From Schistocerca nitens (lineage: Eukaryota; Arthropoda; Insecta; Orthoptera; Acrididae), in the NCBI RefSeq assembly GCF_023898315.1, contig NC_064616.1, forward strand, positions 703,915,389 to 703,979,388: a stretch of 64,000 bases of DNA, in the 5' to 3' direction. Each line of letters starts with the position of its first letter. Position 1 is the stretch's first letter. The translations under genes were made by a program, and so were the position numbers. The notes beneath the pieces were generated by a model. It ran no database searches. It worked only from the letters and a program-made list of their open reading frames with translations, and was not told the origin of the DNA. Positions 31,735 through 42,262 of the stretch are shown here, piece after piece.

Positions 31735-32690
31735 ACTGCGTGGTTTGAGTTCTGCGTCTCTTATTGTATAGCAAATTGCGAGCGCTCACCCATCTGCTGT
31801 GCTTTGGTGGGAAGCCGAGCCATTTCACTAAAGCCTTGATCCCACGATGTTTTATGTCCTGCTGTAAGAAGAACGCGTGTAGTTCAGAGATTCTAGGTAA
31901 ATCTTCTGTGTAAGAACACACTGCCATTTCTACACCACCACTGTCCTTTCAGATGTAAGTTCTCGGGCTTGTGTGCCGCACTTGGGAAACTAAGTATCTC
32001 TATTGACCACTTTGGTAAATAGGACTTCTCAAATACAGATTGACATTTTGAACTATGTACCAACCACGTAAGCTGAATTTCTGTTTGCATGGATCTACTA
32101 TCTTAATACGATTGTATATTTTATTTAGAAGCCCATTATCATGAACACCAATAGGTCTCTTCTTAATTGTATGATGGGTTGTGCAGTTATACTTGTCAAT
32201 GATTTGTGGTGGAATGCTTTACGACCCTTGAAGATTAATTTGCATCAATGTCAGATTTCGAGTGTCCTAATCAACACTACTTGACTTAAAATGGGAGGAT
32301 GTCGAGTAGTGGTTTATCTCACATTGTTCCACAACCACTTTGAAATGCATATTCTAAAATTCACCTCCATGGTTGGCCTGAAGTTCGTCAGGACATCAAT
32401 TCGTTCCAGTCTGCCACAGTTATTCAAAAACCGCCGCAGTTTGATTTCCCATCTTCATCTTCACAGGTAGAGAACAAGCGAATTTGAAATACGTATCTGA
32501 ACCATTAGAATGTACTTAAGACCTCTATTCAATCATGAATATTCTCATACGTCTACGAGATCACCCTGACATAAATCATCGAGTCCTCGTATTGCGCACT
32601 AGAATGTTTTGCATGCAGGCTTATGGATTTCATCGACAACAGTCTACATAATTACTCTATGATGAACAGCCACCTGACCCTTAGCCCTGT
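31735..32690 (-). pseudogene. Polinton/Maverick integrase with C-terminal chromodomain
   Basis: Minus strand, frames changing. IHKPACKTF and a GLDDLCQGDLVDV-like stretch (about 32560-32660, start of the rve fold) come first, then NRGLKYILMV (32500s), EINHYS (about 32330), a KYNCTTHHTIKKRP stretch (about 32170), SVFEKSYLPKWSIEI (about 32010-32055), and IKALVKWLGFPPKHSRWV (31783-31836), a chromodomain-like end. This order matches the Polinton integrase (retroviral-like rve fold plus chromodomain), which inserts the element into chromatin. At least five frame changes. Confidence 0.75.
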
Positions 32691-33721
32691 CTCTGGTAAT
32701 ATCGTCCTTCCTGTAGGCGTGGTAGACCCTCAAACTCACATGAGTTGGTACCTTTAAAATGCTTTTCTAGTGAGCAGATACAGAATGGTCTCTCCCTGGC
32801 CAAGAACTGCAATTCTTCCACATGAAGTTAGAGTCCATTTAAGGTCCACTGCTGTACAGAAGTTCCTGTGGGAGCCACTGATTAGCTATGGCTGTCCTTG
32901 CCCTTTTCCCTCAGCGGCAGTGATTTACCAAAGACATAAGGGGGGATGGGGGGGGGGGGGGGGAAGAGGACATAAGATGGTTCCAGACAGCGAGTAACTC
33001 AGCAGAAAATGGTCAGAGCTGTGCAAACTGAACCGCCTTTGTTACTCTCATAACATTACATAACAAATACTGGACAGGACACAACAACGTCTAGCAGTAC
33101 TTTGAGTAAGAAGCTAAGACCCTGTAACAAATTCATTAAGCAAATATAGTGGAACTGAAGACTGCTGGTCAGCCGGGAAGAGCACAATCAGTTCAGTCAT
33201 TACGAATGACATTTTAGAGCAGAGCCTCTCCTCAGCGACATAAATACTGCATCCCTACTGACTTTTGGTACTCTGTCAGTACTATTGATGGTGTTCATGT
33301 CATTTGCACTTCATTATCTGATAATTCTATGGTAATTCTTGTGTGTGACATTGTTCTAGTGTTCGTCTTGCACTTTATGCCCTATGAGATGATCAGTGTT
33401 CCGAAGCCTCGGCTAATGGATGCGTACATCCAGTACTGACATCAACTCAGAAGCCAGTTCTGCTAGGTAGTCCGTGGGTCTACCAACATGACTCTGGTCC
33501 AGGGCACAAGCTGCCCTGAACTCCATTACACGGATCTAAGGTCTATTGAGCTGGGGGGCCAGGTTCAGCATTCAGCATGACTTCACTGCACCTGGCATCA
33601 CAGGCAGTGACCTAGGAGGGATTGAGTACTCTCCAGAAGGGCGTGTGAATCAAAATACACACATCGTGGTCAGCTGTATCTCCAAGTCGAGCTACTGACG
33701 GGAGGTGCCTGCCTCGCCAAT
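32691..33721. other. Unassigned, between integrase remnant and Polinton foldback
   Basis: No motif was recognised. It contains a 17-nt poly-G run (32948-32964). It could be interior or flanking sequence of the Polinton-derived region. Confidence 0.4.
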
Positions 33722-34455
33722 GGGTGGCAAAACCACCATAACAGGTTGTCATGAGCACTTATCCAGAGTATATTCAAGTAAGGACAACGATCTCATTGCA
33801 TCCGGCGTCATATTACAGATCCTGTGTCGGGTTACTCATTTGGGCTCCTTGCTTCCATCTCTCCCGGGAAGCCAATGGAAACTGATCAAGATCGCGCAGG
33901 GGAACCCACAAGTAATTGCATCGCGTGACATAAAAATGGCGGAAACTACTTTTTCCCACCCCTCCTTCCCCTTATCATTTCTTGTATCTCAACTGTGTGT
34001 GGGCCTCCTAGAGATCTGAGCTTCATGCGGACAGGTGCAGCGTTGTCAGAAACTATAGCAACAATTTTCTTTACCCATCTCAGTTATACTGTCATGAAAT
34101 GGTCTGTAAATAATAACAATGACATAAAAATATAACTTATGGTTTATTGACAATTTTTTCATTAACAATATTTTTCTTTTTCACAATATCTTCTTTACAA
34201 TCAAAATTTTATTACATTTTTATGTACAAGGCTATTTGTTATACACACAACGTATTTTTTAAAGAATGTTTTCCTACTTCTGATACATGCGGTAAGGATT
34301 TCTTATACAAATCACTTTTTTCTCATATACAACAATTTACAATTATTTGATGTATTTCTTACTTACTGACTATTTCTTCTGAAAGCTTATGACTAGCGAG
34401 TACCAGAACTTAAAAACTACGTTTCCCTTTTGTTTCTGTAAGTATTTTATACAAT

Positions 34456-34458
<3 letters not shown>

Positions 34459-34498
<40 letters not shown>
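34459..34498. repeat. (CA)n microsatellite, left arm
   Basis: Twenty ca repeats lie directly beyond the PolB frame in the left arm. A tg tract occupies a comparable place in the right arm. Confidence 0.97.
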
Positions 34499-34499
<1 letters not shown>

Positions 34500-34504
34500 C
34501 CACT

Positions 34505-34940
34505 ATATAGGAAACTGTGAGCACGGTATAGAGTTCCGAGACCATCCACACAGATGACCGTTTGTCGTCATGGCGTGACAGTCCAACTTTCAGTTGCAGT
34601 ACAGTATGGACCTCATGGCTTTGCGAAATTAAGATTATCTGACGTTCCATGTGTGAAAATTTACCAACACTTTCGAGAAGACACCTCTTGTAATCTTCGC
34701 TCGTGAGAGCCTTTGAGGTCGCACGATGCACACCCTTAGCCCGTCTCTGGGTGGTGCCCGCATCTATACGGTAGGCATAGATCTTGGATCTGAGCCCCAC
34801 AAACACCATAATCTGTGAATCATTCACCTCGTCTTTCATCGATAACTTATTCGTTCTGAGGTGCTACCCCAAAAGGATTATCGGCGGCATAATCGGACGT
34901 GTCAAATTCTTCTTAGCTGTACCTAATGCCTTAACACAGG
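34505..34940 (-). pseudogene. Polinton DNA polymerase B C-terminus, left copy
   Basis: The minus strand is open for 130 codons (34447-34839). An FDTSDYAADNPFGV block (about 34850-34895, another frame) precedes MKDEVNDSQIMVFVGLRSK, then KALTSEDYKRCLL and LSRHDDKRSSV. These match the last 100-130 residues of the protein-primed family B polymerase of Polintons and related viruses. The exonuclease and catalytic polymerase motifs lie upstream and are absent. The role would have been replication of the element; this fragment is inactive. Confidence 0.75.
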
Positions 34941-35149
34941 TAACAAAGGACGATTGCCTTTCCTTCGTATGTAGAAATTGAAAAGTTTTTTCACGAGCTT
35001 AGTTGTTTATTTTCTTCACTAACCTAATAAAAATAGCAAATAAGACTCCTACTTACGATGATCTGCGCGTATGACGCGTGGGTAGTTTGATGACGTCGAA
35101 AAGAAGCCGAAACTAGGTAGCCGAAGGAAAGGCAATCCTCGTTTCTTAC

Positions 35150-35575
35150 CTGTATTACGGCATAAGGAACAGTTATGAAGAATTTGACACGTCCAATTAC
35201 GCCGCAGATAATCCTTTTGGGGTAACACCGTAGAACAAATAGCTTATAGGCCAGATGAAAGACGAGGTAAATGGTTCGCAGATTGTGACGTTCGTGTGGC
35301 TCCATGCCTACTGATAGATGCGGGCACCACCCACAGACGGGCTACGGGTGTGCATCGTGCTGCCTCAAAGGCTCTCACGAGCGAAGATTACAAGAGGTGT
35401 CTTCTCAAAAGTGCTGGTGAATTTTCACACATGGAGCGTCAGATAATCTTAATTTCGCAAGGTCATCAGGTCCATGCTGCACTGCAACTGAAAGTTAGAC
35501 TGTCCCGTCATGACGACAAACGGTCATCTGTGGGGGATGAGCTCGGAACTCTACCGTGCTCAGAGTATTCTATGT
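35150..35575 (+). pseudogene. Polinton DNA polymerase B C-terminus, right copy
   Basis: This is the plus-strand mirror of the left copy. EEFDTSNYAADNPFGV (35182-35230) comes first, then KDEVNGSQIVTFV, and in another frame TTHRRATGVHRAASKALTSE, MERQIILISQ and LSRHDDKRSS. Over 35325-35535 it differs from the left copy by roughly 7% by eye. A stop and frame change after TFVWLHAY break it where the left copy remains open. Confidence 0.75.
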
Positions 35576-35695
35576 ATTGATTGAGTGTGTGTTTGCAAAA
35601 TAGTTGGTGTGTAAGTGCGGGATAGTTTCATGAGCTGTTTGTCAGTTTAGTAGATGTGCTTACAAAAATAATAATAATAATAAATAAAAATAAAA

Positions 35696-35699
<4 letters not shown>

Positions 35700-35763
<64 letters not shown>
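35700..35763. repeat. (TG)n-(CG)n microsatellite, right arm
   Basis: A long tg run is followed by a short cg run. It is preceded by an a/taa-rich stretch (35666-35697). Confidence 0.97.
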
Positions 35764-35764
<1 letters not shown>

Positions 35765-36593
35765 GCGGTTCTTCACCTGATGCATCTAGTCCATGTTTTC
35801 CATGTATATAGAACACTAATCATTAAATAAAAATCAGGTAAATTGAAAGAACTGTATAATTCCAAATAAAATGCTGAGAAAAATGTAAATATTGTGGAAA
35901 ATGTATTTAGAAGGAAAATAGGAAACTTTGTTTTTAAGTTCTTGTACTTGCTAGTCTTAAGTTTTCAGAGAAAAATTGTTTGTCAGAAATAAATGCAACC
36001 AAATCGTAAACGGTTGGATATGAGAAAAATACTGCTTTGTATAAGAAAACCCAACTGTACGTATAACAAGCAGGAAAAATTGTTAAAAATTATTGTAATT
36101 AAAAAATGTAATAACGAACTGCTTGTTATAAAAACATTGTAAAAAAGGAAGAAATTGTTAACGAAAAATTGTCAATAAACCGTATTTTTATATCGTTGTT
36201 ATTATTTATAAACACTTTCCTTAGAATGTATAACTGAGCTATATTATGACAATTGTTGCTATTGTCTGTAACCACCCTGCGCCTCTTCCCATGAAGCTCA
36301 GATCTCTAATGAAGAGGCTTACACACAGTTCAGCTAATTATAGAAGATGATGAGCAGAGGAGTGGGGATAAGGTGGTACCCGCCATTTTTATGTTACGTG
36401 ACAATTACCTGGGAGATTCTCCTGTGTGATCTTGATAAATTCCCGGTGGTTCCCCGGGGGAGGAGGAGTCGGGACGTCAAGGAGCCCAAATGTGTAACAC
36501 GACACTGGATGTGCAATATGACACCGGATGCGGGAAGATCGTTAGCTCAACTGAACATACTCACGATGACTACTGTAATGAACTTCCACCCTG

Positions 36594-37426
36594 AGCTGAT
36601 ACAGCCGTGAGTCCGCTATTAGATTCAGAGGATTGATCTCCTGATAATATAGCTGGCAGCCGATGCAGAAGCACCAACGACTTGTATTCTCAGTAATAAT
36701 TGGAAAAATTTTGAATACTGTTGTATTGCGTCTAATGTCGCCACAGAGGTGCTCGATCTGTATCCTGACGAATTAGTAGGGGTTTCCAACCGGGCACAGG
36801 GCGCCCCCTTAATGTTTAACTCGTACTTTCTTCGATTTCGATCAGCTTTTTGTGTGGCGGGTTTCTTTACTTATTGGAGGAGTTGGTTGCACAGATAAAG
36901 ATGACAATTTACTGGGCTTCGGATAGTATGCGGCCGACGTTCCTAGTCCTTCGGTGACGACTTCAGAATGGTTTTGGGATAAGGTGCAGCTTTTCCCTTG
37001 CAGGTACACTGGTAAGTGCGTGTGTTCATACTTGATTCTAAGGCCTGGGTTTGTACTGAGGTACCACTATATGACCGGCTTCTTAAGGGCCGACGTAACA
37101 GAATTAACAAACGTTTGAACCTGCATCGTTTTAGAACCTTTCCTAGTTTCACCGTAGGGGACGCGTCTTTTAACTTTCACGTCCTCAATTATTCTTTCCT
37201 CATTATGAACTCCACATTGAGTCATCATCAGAGCAGCACATTCGTCTGTTCATCCATTACACATTGCAGTTACTTGACCAAATCTTTGGCATAAAGGATA
37301 ACTTTGAATTTGGCACGAACAGTTTAACTTTAATGCGGGTCACGTTTGCAAGAATATATTCGGGTGATTCTGTAGTGTTTATGGTTACAATAAAGCTGCA
37401 GTTTTTCGGTGTGTCCTTTACTTTGC
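36594..37426. other. Unassigned, right of Polinton foldback
   Basis: Minus-strand frames of 69 codons (36943-37152) and a plus frame of 92 codons (37016-37294) have no recognised domain. Confidence 0.35.
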
Positions 37427-37616
37427 CGAGCGGAGTGGTCGCGCGGTTTGAGGCGCCATGTCGCGGACTGCGTGGTCCCTCCCGTCGGAGGTTCGAGTCC
37501 TCCCTCGGGCTAAGATGTGTCTGTTGTTCTTAGCATAAGGTAGTTTAAGTAGTGTGTAAGTCTAGGGACCGACGACCTGAGCAGTTTGGTCCCTTAGAAA
37601 TTCACACACATTTGAA
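37427..37616 (+). mobile_element. SINE family E, copy 1
   Basis: tRNA-like head gccgagcggagtggtcgcgc with a type-II-like variable region, then B box ggttcgagtcc (37490-37500). The tail ttaagtagtgtgtaagtcta then gggaccgacgacctgagcag is recognisably related to the family-A tail, and it ends acacatttgaac. No clear target duplication. Confidence 0.85.
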
Positions 37617-38105
37617 CATCTGTCGTTTACCTTCCTCACACAGTTCTGCACTTCAGTGACACTTTTTTTTCCATTCTTCACGTAATTCTTCAGAACCATC
37701 TCCATTATATCGGAGCAATTACGTACACTTTTGCTGAGCTTACAGGTGTTACATGTTCCATCTACAACAGTGTAGTCACCTAATTTTCTGCTTCCTAGAA
37801 ATTGAGACACCTCGTTAATACTTTTTTAAAGACCAAGCAATGCCCTCCAATCCCTTGCAAATACAGAAATTGGAGATCTTTTCAAGTATTCCCTTTCTCT
37901 CTTGTTTACTATGAAAGTCTGAAGGTAGCTTCTATCCTTACAGTAGTGCATCGAGCCATAGTGTTTCTTTTATGAGTTGACATAACTTCTAATAAGAAAC
38001 GCTTTATTTTCAATTTATTGTTTGCTCTTTAAACTCTTAAATTTCTTGCGTGTTTGTGTAGTCATCGGGCAAACTTCTGCGTTTTAATTAAGGCCTAATG
38101 TATAT
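37617..38105. other. Unassigned with possible minus-strand coding remnant
   Basis: The minus frame 37562-37810 (82 codons) has spaced cysteines (CNTCK, NCSD, NCVR, CSNVC). In another frame the stretch 37850-37985 reads HYGSMHYCKDRSYLQTF and NKREREYLKRSP. It looks protein-like, but I cannot assign a family. It may be one decayed coding region interrupted by the SINE at 37427. Confidence 0.3.
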
Positions 38106-38599
38106 TTCCACCGTCTCTGGTACTGATAGGGACTGTGATTGATGCGTTCATATATGATCTGAGATTGTGACCCTTCCCTCACAGCTCCAGGCGGTGTTGG
38201 CTTGTGGCTGATTGCAGCTTGAGACTGTTGCCAATGGGCATCCCTGTTTGGGGGCAGACGATGGGATCCAAGGGGTGTCCAGCACATCTCCCGTGTCCCC
38301 CGATCAGTCCACTACTGTGGCCACTCTGGGTACTGCCAACACTGAGGTTGACTCTTCATGTGTTCGAGTGGTAGGTTGTTCCAGGATGTGGCAGGCAGCA
38401 AAGACTTTCCAAAGAGCCGATCAAACGGCCTTTCCAGTTCATCTGAAGAACAGGTTTTAGCCGCTGTCTCAGGCAACGAGGTAGAGGCATTCGCTCGGCC
38501 TGCAGGATCTGGGCAGTCAGAGGGAGTGGGATTATAGGCAGCTGGGAGATGCAGCATCAGGTGCTGAATTTGTCCCCTCAGGAATATAATGTAGCTGCC

Positions 38600-39066
38600 A
38601 AGGACGGGAAGAAATCCAAGAATCCAGTGTGCACTCTTTGTGCATACCGAGAGGGGTCGTCCCAGATGTGGAAGTGGGGCTTCTGGGAGCCGTGAAGGGC
38701 ACAGGGTGCAGCCAACTGCAGGTGGTGGCTCACGTCGGTACTAACGATGGGTGCCGCTTTGGATATGAAGAAATTCTCTCTGCTTGCTGCTGCTAGTTGA
38801 AGTGGTAAAAACTGCCAGTTTTGCTTGTGAGACAAGGCAGAGCACATCTGTAGCATCGTCGACAGGACAGAGTGGGGAAATTTGGCACAGAGGCGAGTAG
38901 GGGACCTGAATCAGAGGCTCAAGCTGTTCTGCGACTGCTTTGGCTGCAGATGCCTTGACTTGCGCCATAGGGTGGTGGGTTTCCGGGTTCCATTTAATAA
39001 GTCAGGGGTCCACTACACACAGGAAGGGGCTAAATGGGTGGTGGGGGCTGTGTGGACGATTTTTTA
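38600..39066 (+). pseudogene. LINE-10 ORF1 esterase-like domain
   Basis: QLQVVAHVGTNDGC (about 38716-38757) is the VHVGTND block of SGNH/GDSL esterases found in CR1 ORF1. RRVGDLNQRLKLFCDCFGC and NKSGVHYTQEGAKWV (38888-39045) hold the DGVHLT-like block with the catalytic His retained but Asp replaced by Ser. The frame ends TIF-stop at 39067. Stops lie between the blocks. Confidence 0.75.
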
Positions 39067-39239
39067 GGTTATAGGGCCTAAGTGTCACAGGGTTCAGGAC
39101 ACACAAAGGACGAGGGTAGACACAGCAACGATTAGTATTGCGGTTGTAGTAGTGTTGGGGGAAAAAAAACCAAAAGCTTCAAGCGCTAATAGAAAGCACT
39201 GAAGCTGAAATAGCTATCGGTACCACAAGATGGCTATAG

Positions 39240-39900
39240 CCGGAAATCAGCTATAGAGATTTTCATAAATGACTTAACGGCGTTCAGAAACGATAAGTTA
39301 AATACCGTTGGTGGTGGAGTGTTTGTTGCTATTAGAAGTATTTATCTTGCAGTGAAATTGATATAGATAGTTTCTGTGAGTAACGGTAAAGGTTATGATT
39401 GACAACCGTAATAAATTAATAATTAGTTCCTTTTACCGACCCATCCCTCCCCATCTGAGATGATTCAGTTGCTAATCAGTTGAAAGAAAACTTGAGTCTT
39501 ATTTCAAATAACTACCCCATCATACAATTATAGATGGTGGTGACTTCAATCTACTCTCGATATGTTAGCGAAGATACATGTTCAAAGCCGGTAGTAGGCA
39601 TAAAACGTCGCCCAAAAACTTGCTGAATGCATTCTCCGAAAATTATTTTGAAGAGCTAGTTCAGGAGCGCACTCGAACTGTAAATAATTGCAAAAGCTTA
39701 TTTGATATCATAGCAACAAATAATCCTGAGGAAATGGGGAGCGTCATGACCGATACAGGGCGTAGTGACAACAAGGTCGTCGCAGCGAGACTTAATACCA
39801 AACATCCAAATCCATCAAAAATAAACAAAAATATATATCCATTCAAAAAATCAGATAAAAATTCGCTTGACGCCTTCCTAAGAGACATTCTCCATTGACT
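39240..39900 (+). pseudogene. LINE-10 AP endonuclease remnant
   Basis: DGGDFNLLS (about 39535-39560) corresponds to the GDFN metal-binding block. NLLNAFSENYFEELVQERTR and SLFDIIATN (39620-39730) match the conserved mid region, and TGRSDNKVVAARL sits where the SDH catalytic block belongs, with His replaced by Asn. The frame 39578-39898 is still open for 106 codons. Confidence 0.75.
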
Positions 39901-40530
39901 ATGTAAGCGCAGATCAGATGTTGCTTGAATTAGTGTAGACGGCAATTGAGATTTATACCAAACAAATTAATAGGATGTTCTACTTATCTCCCATAGTTCA
40001 AAAAACGAGTCTGAACACTGTTGGAGAAGCAACGAAAAAACTATGCCAAATTTAAAAAGAATAAAATCTGCGAGATTGGCTATGTTTTACAGAAACTCGA
40101 AATTTAGCGCGATCTTCAATACGAGATGCCTTAGTAGTTTCCACAATGAAATTCTGCCTCGAAATCTGGCAGAAAATCGAAAGAGATTCTGGTAGTATGT
40201 AAAGTACACCAGTGGCATGACAATCAGTACCTTCACTGCGCAATGCCTATGGTAATGTTAATGATGACAGTCCCACTAAAGCAGAGTTATAAATATGGTT
40301 TTCCAAAATGGTTTCACCAAAGAGGACGAAGTAAATTATACACTCGAATGGAGACAAATGATAACATGAGTAACTCGGTGTTGTGAAGCAGCTTTAATCA
40401 CTTAATAACGACAAAGCCTCCGGTCCAGACTGTATTTCAGTTAGGTTCGTTTCAGAGCAGGTTGATACAATAGCTCCACAGTTAGCAATCATATACAACC
40501 GCTCGCTTGACGAATGATCCATACGTAATG

Positions 40531-40722
40531 GCCGGCCGGGGTGGCCGAGCGGTTCTAGGCGCTACAGTCTGGAACCGCGCGACCGCTACGTCGCAGGTTC
40601 GAAACCTGCCTCGGGCATGTGTGTGTGTGATGTCCTTCGGTTAGTTAGGTTTAAGTAGTTCCAAGTTCTAGGGGACTGATGACCTCAGAAGTTAAGTCCC
40701 ATAGTGCTCAGAGCCATTTGAA
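40531..40722 (+). mobile_element. SINE family A, copy 8
   Basis: A full-length plus copy: A box tggccgagcgg (40542-40552), variable arm gcgaccgctacgtcgc, B box ggttcgaaacc (40596-40606), tail to gagccatttgaa. A perfect 12-bp duplication ccatacgtaatg (40519-40530 and 40723-40734) flanks it. The least decayed family-A head in the window. Confidence 0.96.
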
Positions 40723-40869
40723 CCATACGTAATGATGGGAAAGTTGTACAGGACACATCAATACTCAAGACAGGAAATATTAACCAGCTGAATTACAGTC
40801 CCACATCGCTAAAAGGACTTTCGTACATATACTGTATTCGGAGGTTACGAATCACCTCTAAGAAAACGA

Positions 40870-41099
40870 GCCGCGTGGAATTAGCCGAGCGGTCTAAGGC
40901 GCGGCAATCATGGACTGTGCTGCTGGTCCCGGCGGAGGTTTGAGTCCTCCCCTCGGGCATGGGTGCGTTTCTTTGTCCTTATGATAATTTAGGTTAAGTA
41001 GTGTGTAAGCTTAGGGACTGATGACCTTAGCTAACTGCTAAGGTCATCAGTCCCTAAGCTTACACACTACTAAGTCCCATAAGATTTCGCACATATTTG
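40870..41099 (+). mobile_element. SINE family E, copy 2, with internal inverted duplication
   Basis: The head gccgcgtggaattagccgag has A box tagccgagcgg and B box ggtttgagtcc (40937-40947). The tail ggttaagtagtgtgtaagct leads into a perfect hairpin (40998-41070) and then taagtcccataagatttcgc. A 10-bp duplication aagaaaacga (40860-40869 and 41100-41109) flanks it. Inserted in LINE-10. Confidence 0.93.
40998..41070. repeat. Perfect 33-bp hairpin within SINE tail
   Basis: 40998-41030 and 41038-41070 are exact reverse complements (33 of 33) around a 7-nt loop ctaactg. The normal family-E tail lacks the second arm, so the second arm is an inverted duplication of the tail itself. Confidence 0.95.
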
Positions 41100-41350
41100 A
41101 AGAAAACGATTTATTGACAAACAGACGACACGGATTCGGAAAATATTGTTCTTGTGAAACACAACTAGCGTTTTATTCCCACGAAGTAACGAGCGACTCT
41201 AAAACTGATTCCATATTTTTAGATTTCCAGAAGGCTTTTGAAACAGTTCCTCACAAGCGATATCTAGTGAAACTGCGTGCCTGCCGTGTAAAATCTCATT
41301 GTGCTACTGGAGTCGCGATTCCCTGGAGTTACCGCAGAGACTGCCCACTA

Positions 41351-41685
41351 GTGCCACTAGTGATTGTTTTACCTAAACAGGCACCCACTTCATCAGCATG
41401 TGGCACACCTTGAGAATTTTTTTTTTAGGTGTTTTTCTTCCTCATGATCCAGGTGGTGCAGCCGAGACCCCTTGCCTCAGAAATACACAATGTTCCACAG
41501 CTGCGTCAAATGATGGTTCCTGAAGTATGCCCAGAGTTAACAGCAGAAGGTATCTGGTGGCGATGACCAGCCCCGAGCTTGGGAAACAGGGCCCCCCAAC
41601 CCAGTCCCTAAGTTGTCAGACACTCATCGCCAGGCCCCTCTACTGAGGCCTGTGTGGCCACGGTAGCCTCACTAGTAGCTACGCT
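41351..41685. other. Unassigned sequence
   Basis: It lies between LINE-10 and the 3' end of minus-strand LINE-11. A moderately GC-rich part (41520-41660) has no motif recognised. Confidence 0.35.
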
Positions 41686-42262
41686 ACATCTACATCGATA
41701 CTCCACAAGCCACCGTGCGGCGCGCTGCGGAGGGTACAGTGTACCTCTAGTCGCCATTTCATTTCCCGTTCTACTCGCAGATAGATTGAGCGAGTGAAAA
41801 ACGAGTGTCTATATCCCTCCGTATAAGCTCTAATTTCTCGCATCTTATCTTCGTGGTCTTTATTCGCAATATATGTTGGTGGCAGTAGAATCGTTCGGCG
41901 GTCACCTTCAGATGCCTGTTCTCTAATTGTTCTCAGTAATTCACCTCGAAAAGAACGTCGCATTCCCTCCAGTGATTCCCATTTGAGTTCACGAAGCATC
42001 TCCTTAACACTTACGTGTTGTTCGAACCTACCGGTAACAAATCTAGCAACCCGCCCTTGAATTACTTTGAAGTCTTCCTTTAATCCGACCTTCTACGGCT
42101 GCTGAACACTCGGGCAGCAATCAAGACTAGGTCACACCAGCGAATCATACGTGGTCTCCTTTACAGATGAACCACACTTTCCTGAAAGTCTCCCAATAAA
42201 CTGAAGTCGACCATTCGCCTTCCCAACCACAATCCTCACATGCTCGTTCCATTTCATATCTA

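Larger units (their letters stand above)
33722..36593. mobile_element. 2.9-kb inverted duplication derived from the PolB end of a Polinton
   Basis: The left arm (33722-~34968) and right arm (~35121-36593) mirror each other through a loop of about 150 bp. Landmarks are gcatccggcgtcatattaca (left, 33799), mirrored near 36510-36530; catttgggctccttg, mirrored near 36480-36495; agagatctgagcttcatg, mirrored at 36293-36310; and a PolB C-terminal segment at the inner end of each arm. The right arm has about 300 bp extra near a tg tract. The outer arms are probably the terminal inverted repeats or the adjacent end of a Polinton. Confidence 0.75.
38110..41350 (+). mobile_element. LINE-10, CR1-like with esterase ORF1, endonuclease and RT
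   Basis: Plus-strand order: ORF1 with SGNH/esterase-like blocks (38110-39066), endonuclease (about 39240-39900), RT (about 40370-41350). It is 3'-truncated within the RT. It carries SINEs at 40531-40722 and 40870-41099. It is organised like LINE-6, and both probably belong to one group. Confidence 0.8.
40370..41350 (+). pseudogene. LINE-10 reverse transcriptase remnant
   Basis: NNDKASGPDCISVRFVSEQV (about 40407) is the first RT block. The SINE at 40531 interrupts just after YNRSLDE. GFGKYCSCETQLAFYSHEV (about 41130) and SIFLDFQKAFETVPHKRYLV (about 41210) follow the second SINE; the latter carries the first catalytic Asp. The coding similarity ends soon after 41330. Confidence 0.8.

Noticed and set aside
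37562..37810. Chemosensory-protein-like or retroviral envelope-like gene
   Set aside because: The cysteine spacing fits neither family well, and no signal peptide or further motif is visible. It is left as unassigned.
40531..40615. Functional tRNA gene
   Set aside because: Boxes A and B are present, but the sequence continues into the SINE tail, is flanked by a target duplication, and the anticodon stem is not canonical. The same holds for all tRNA-like domains here.
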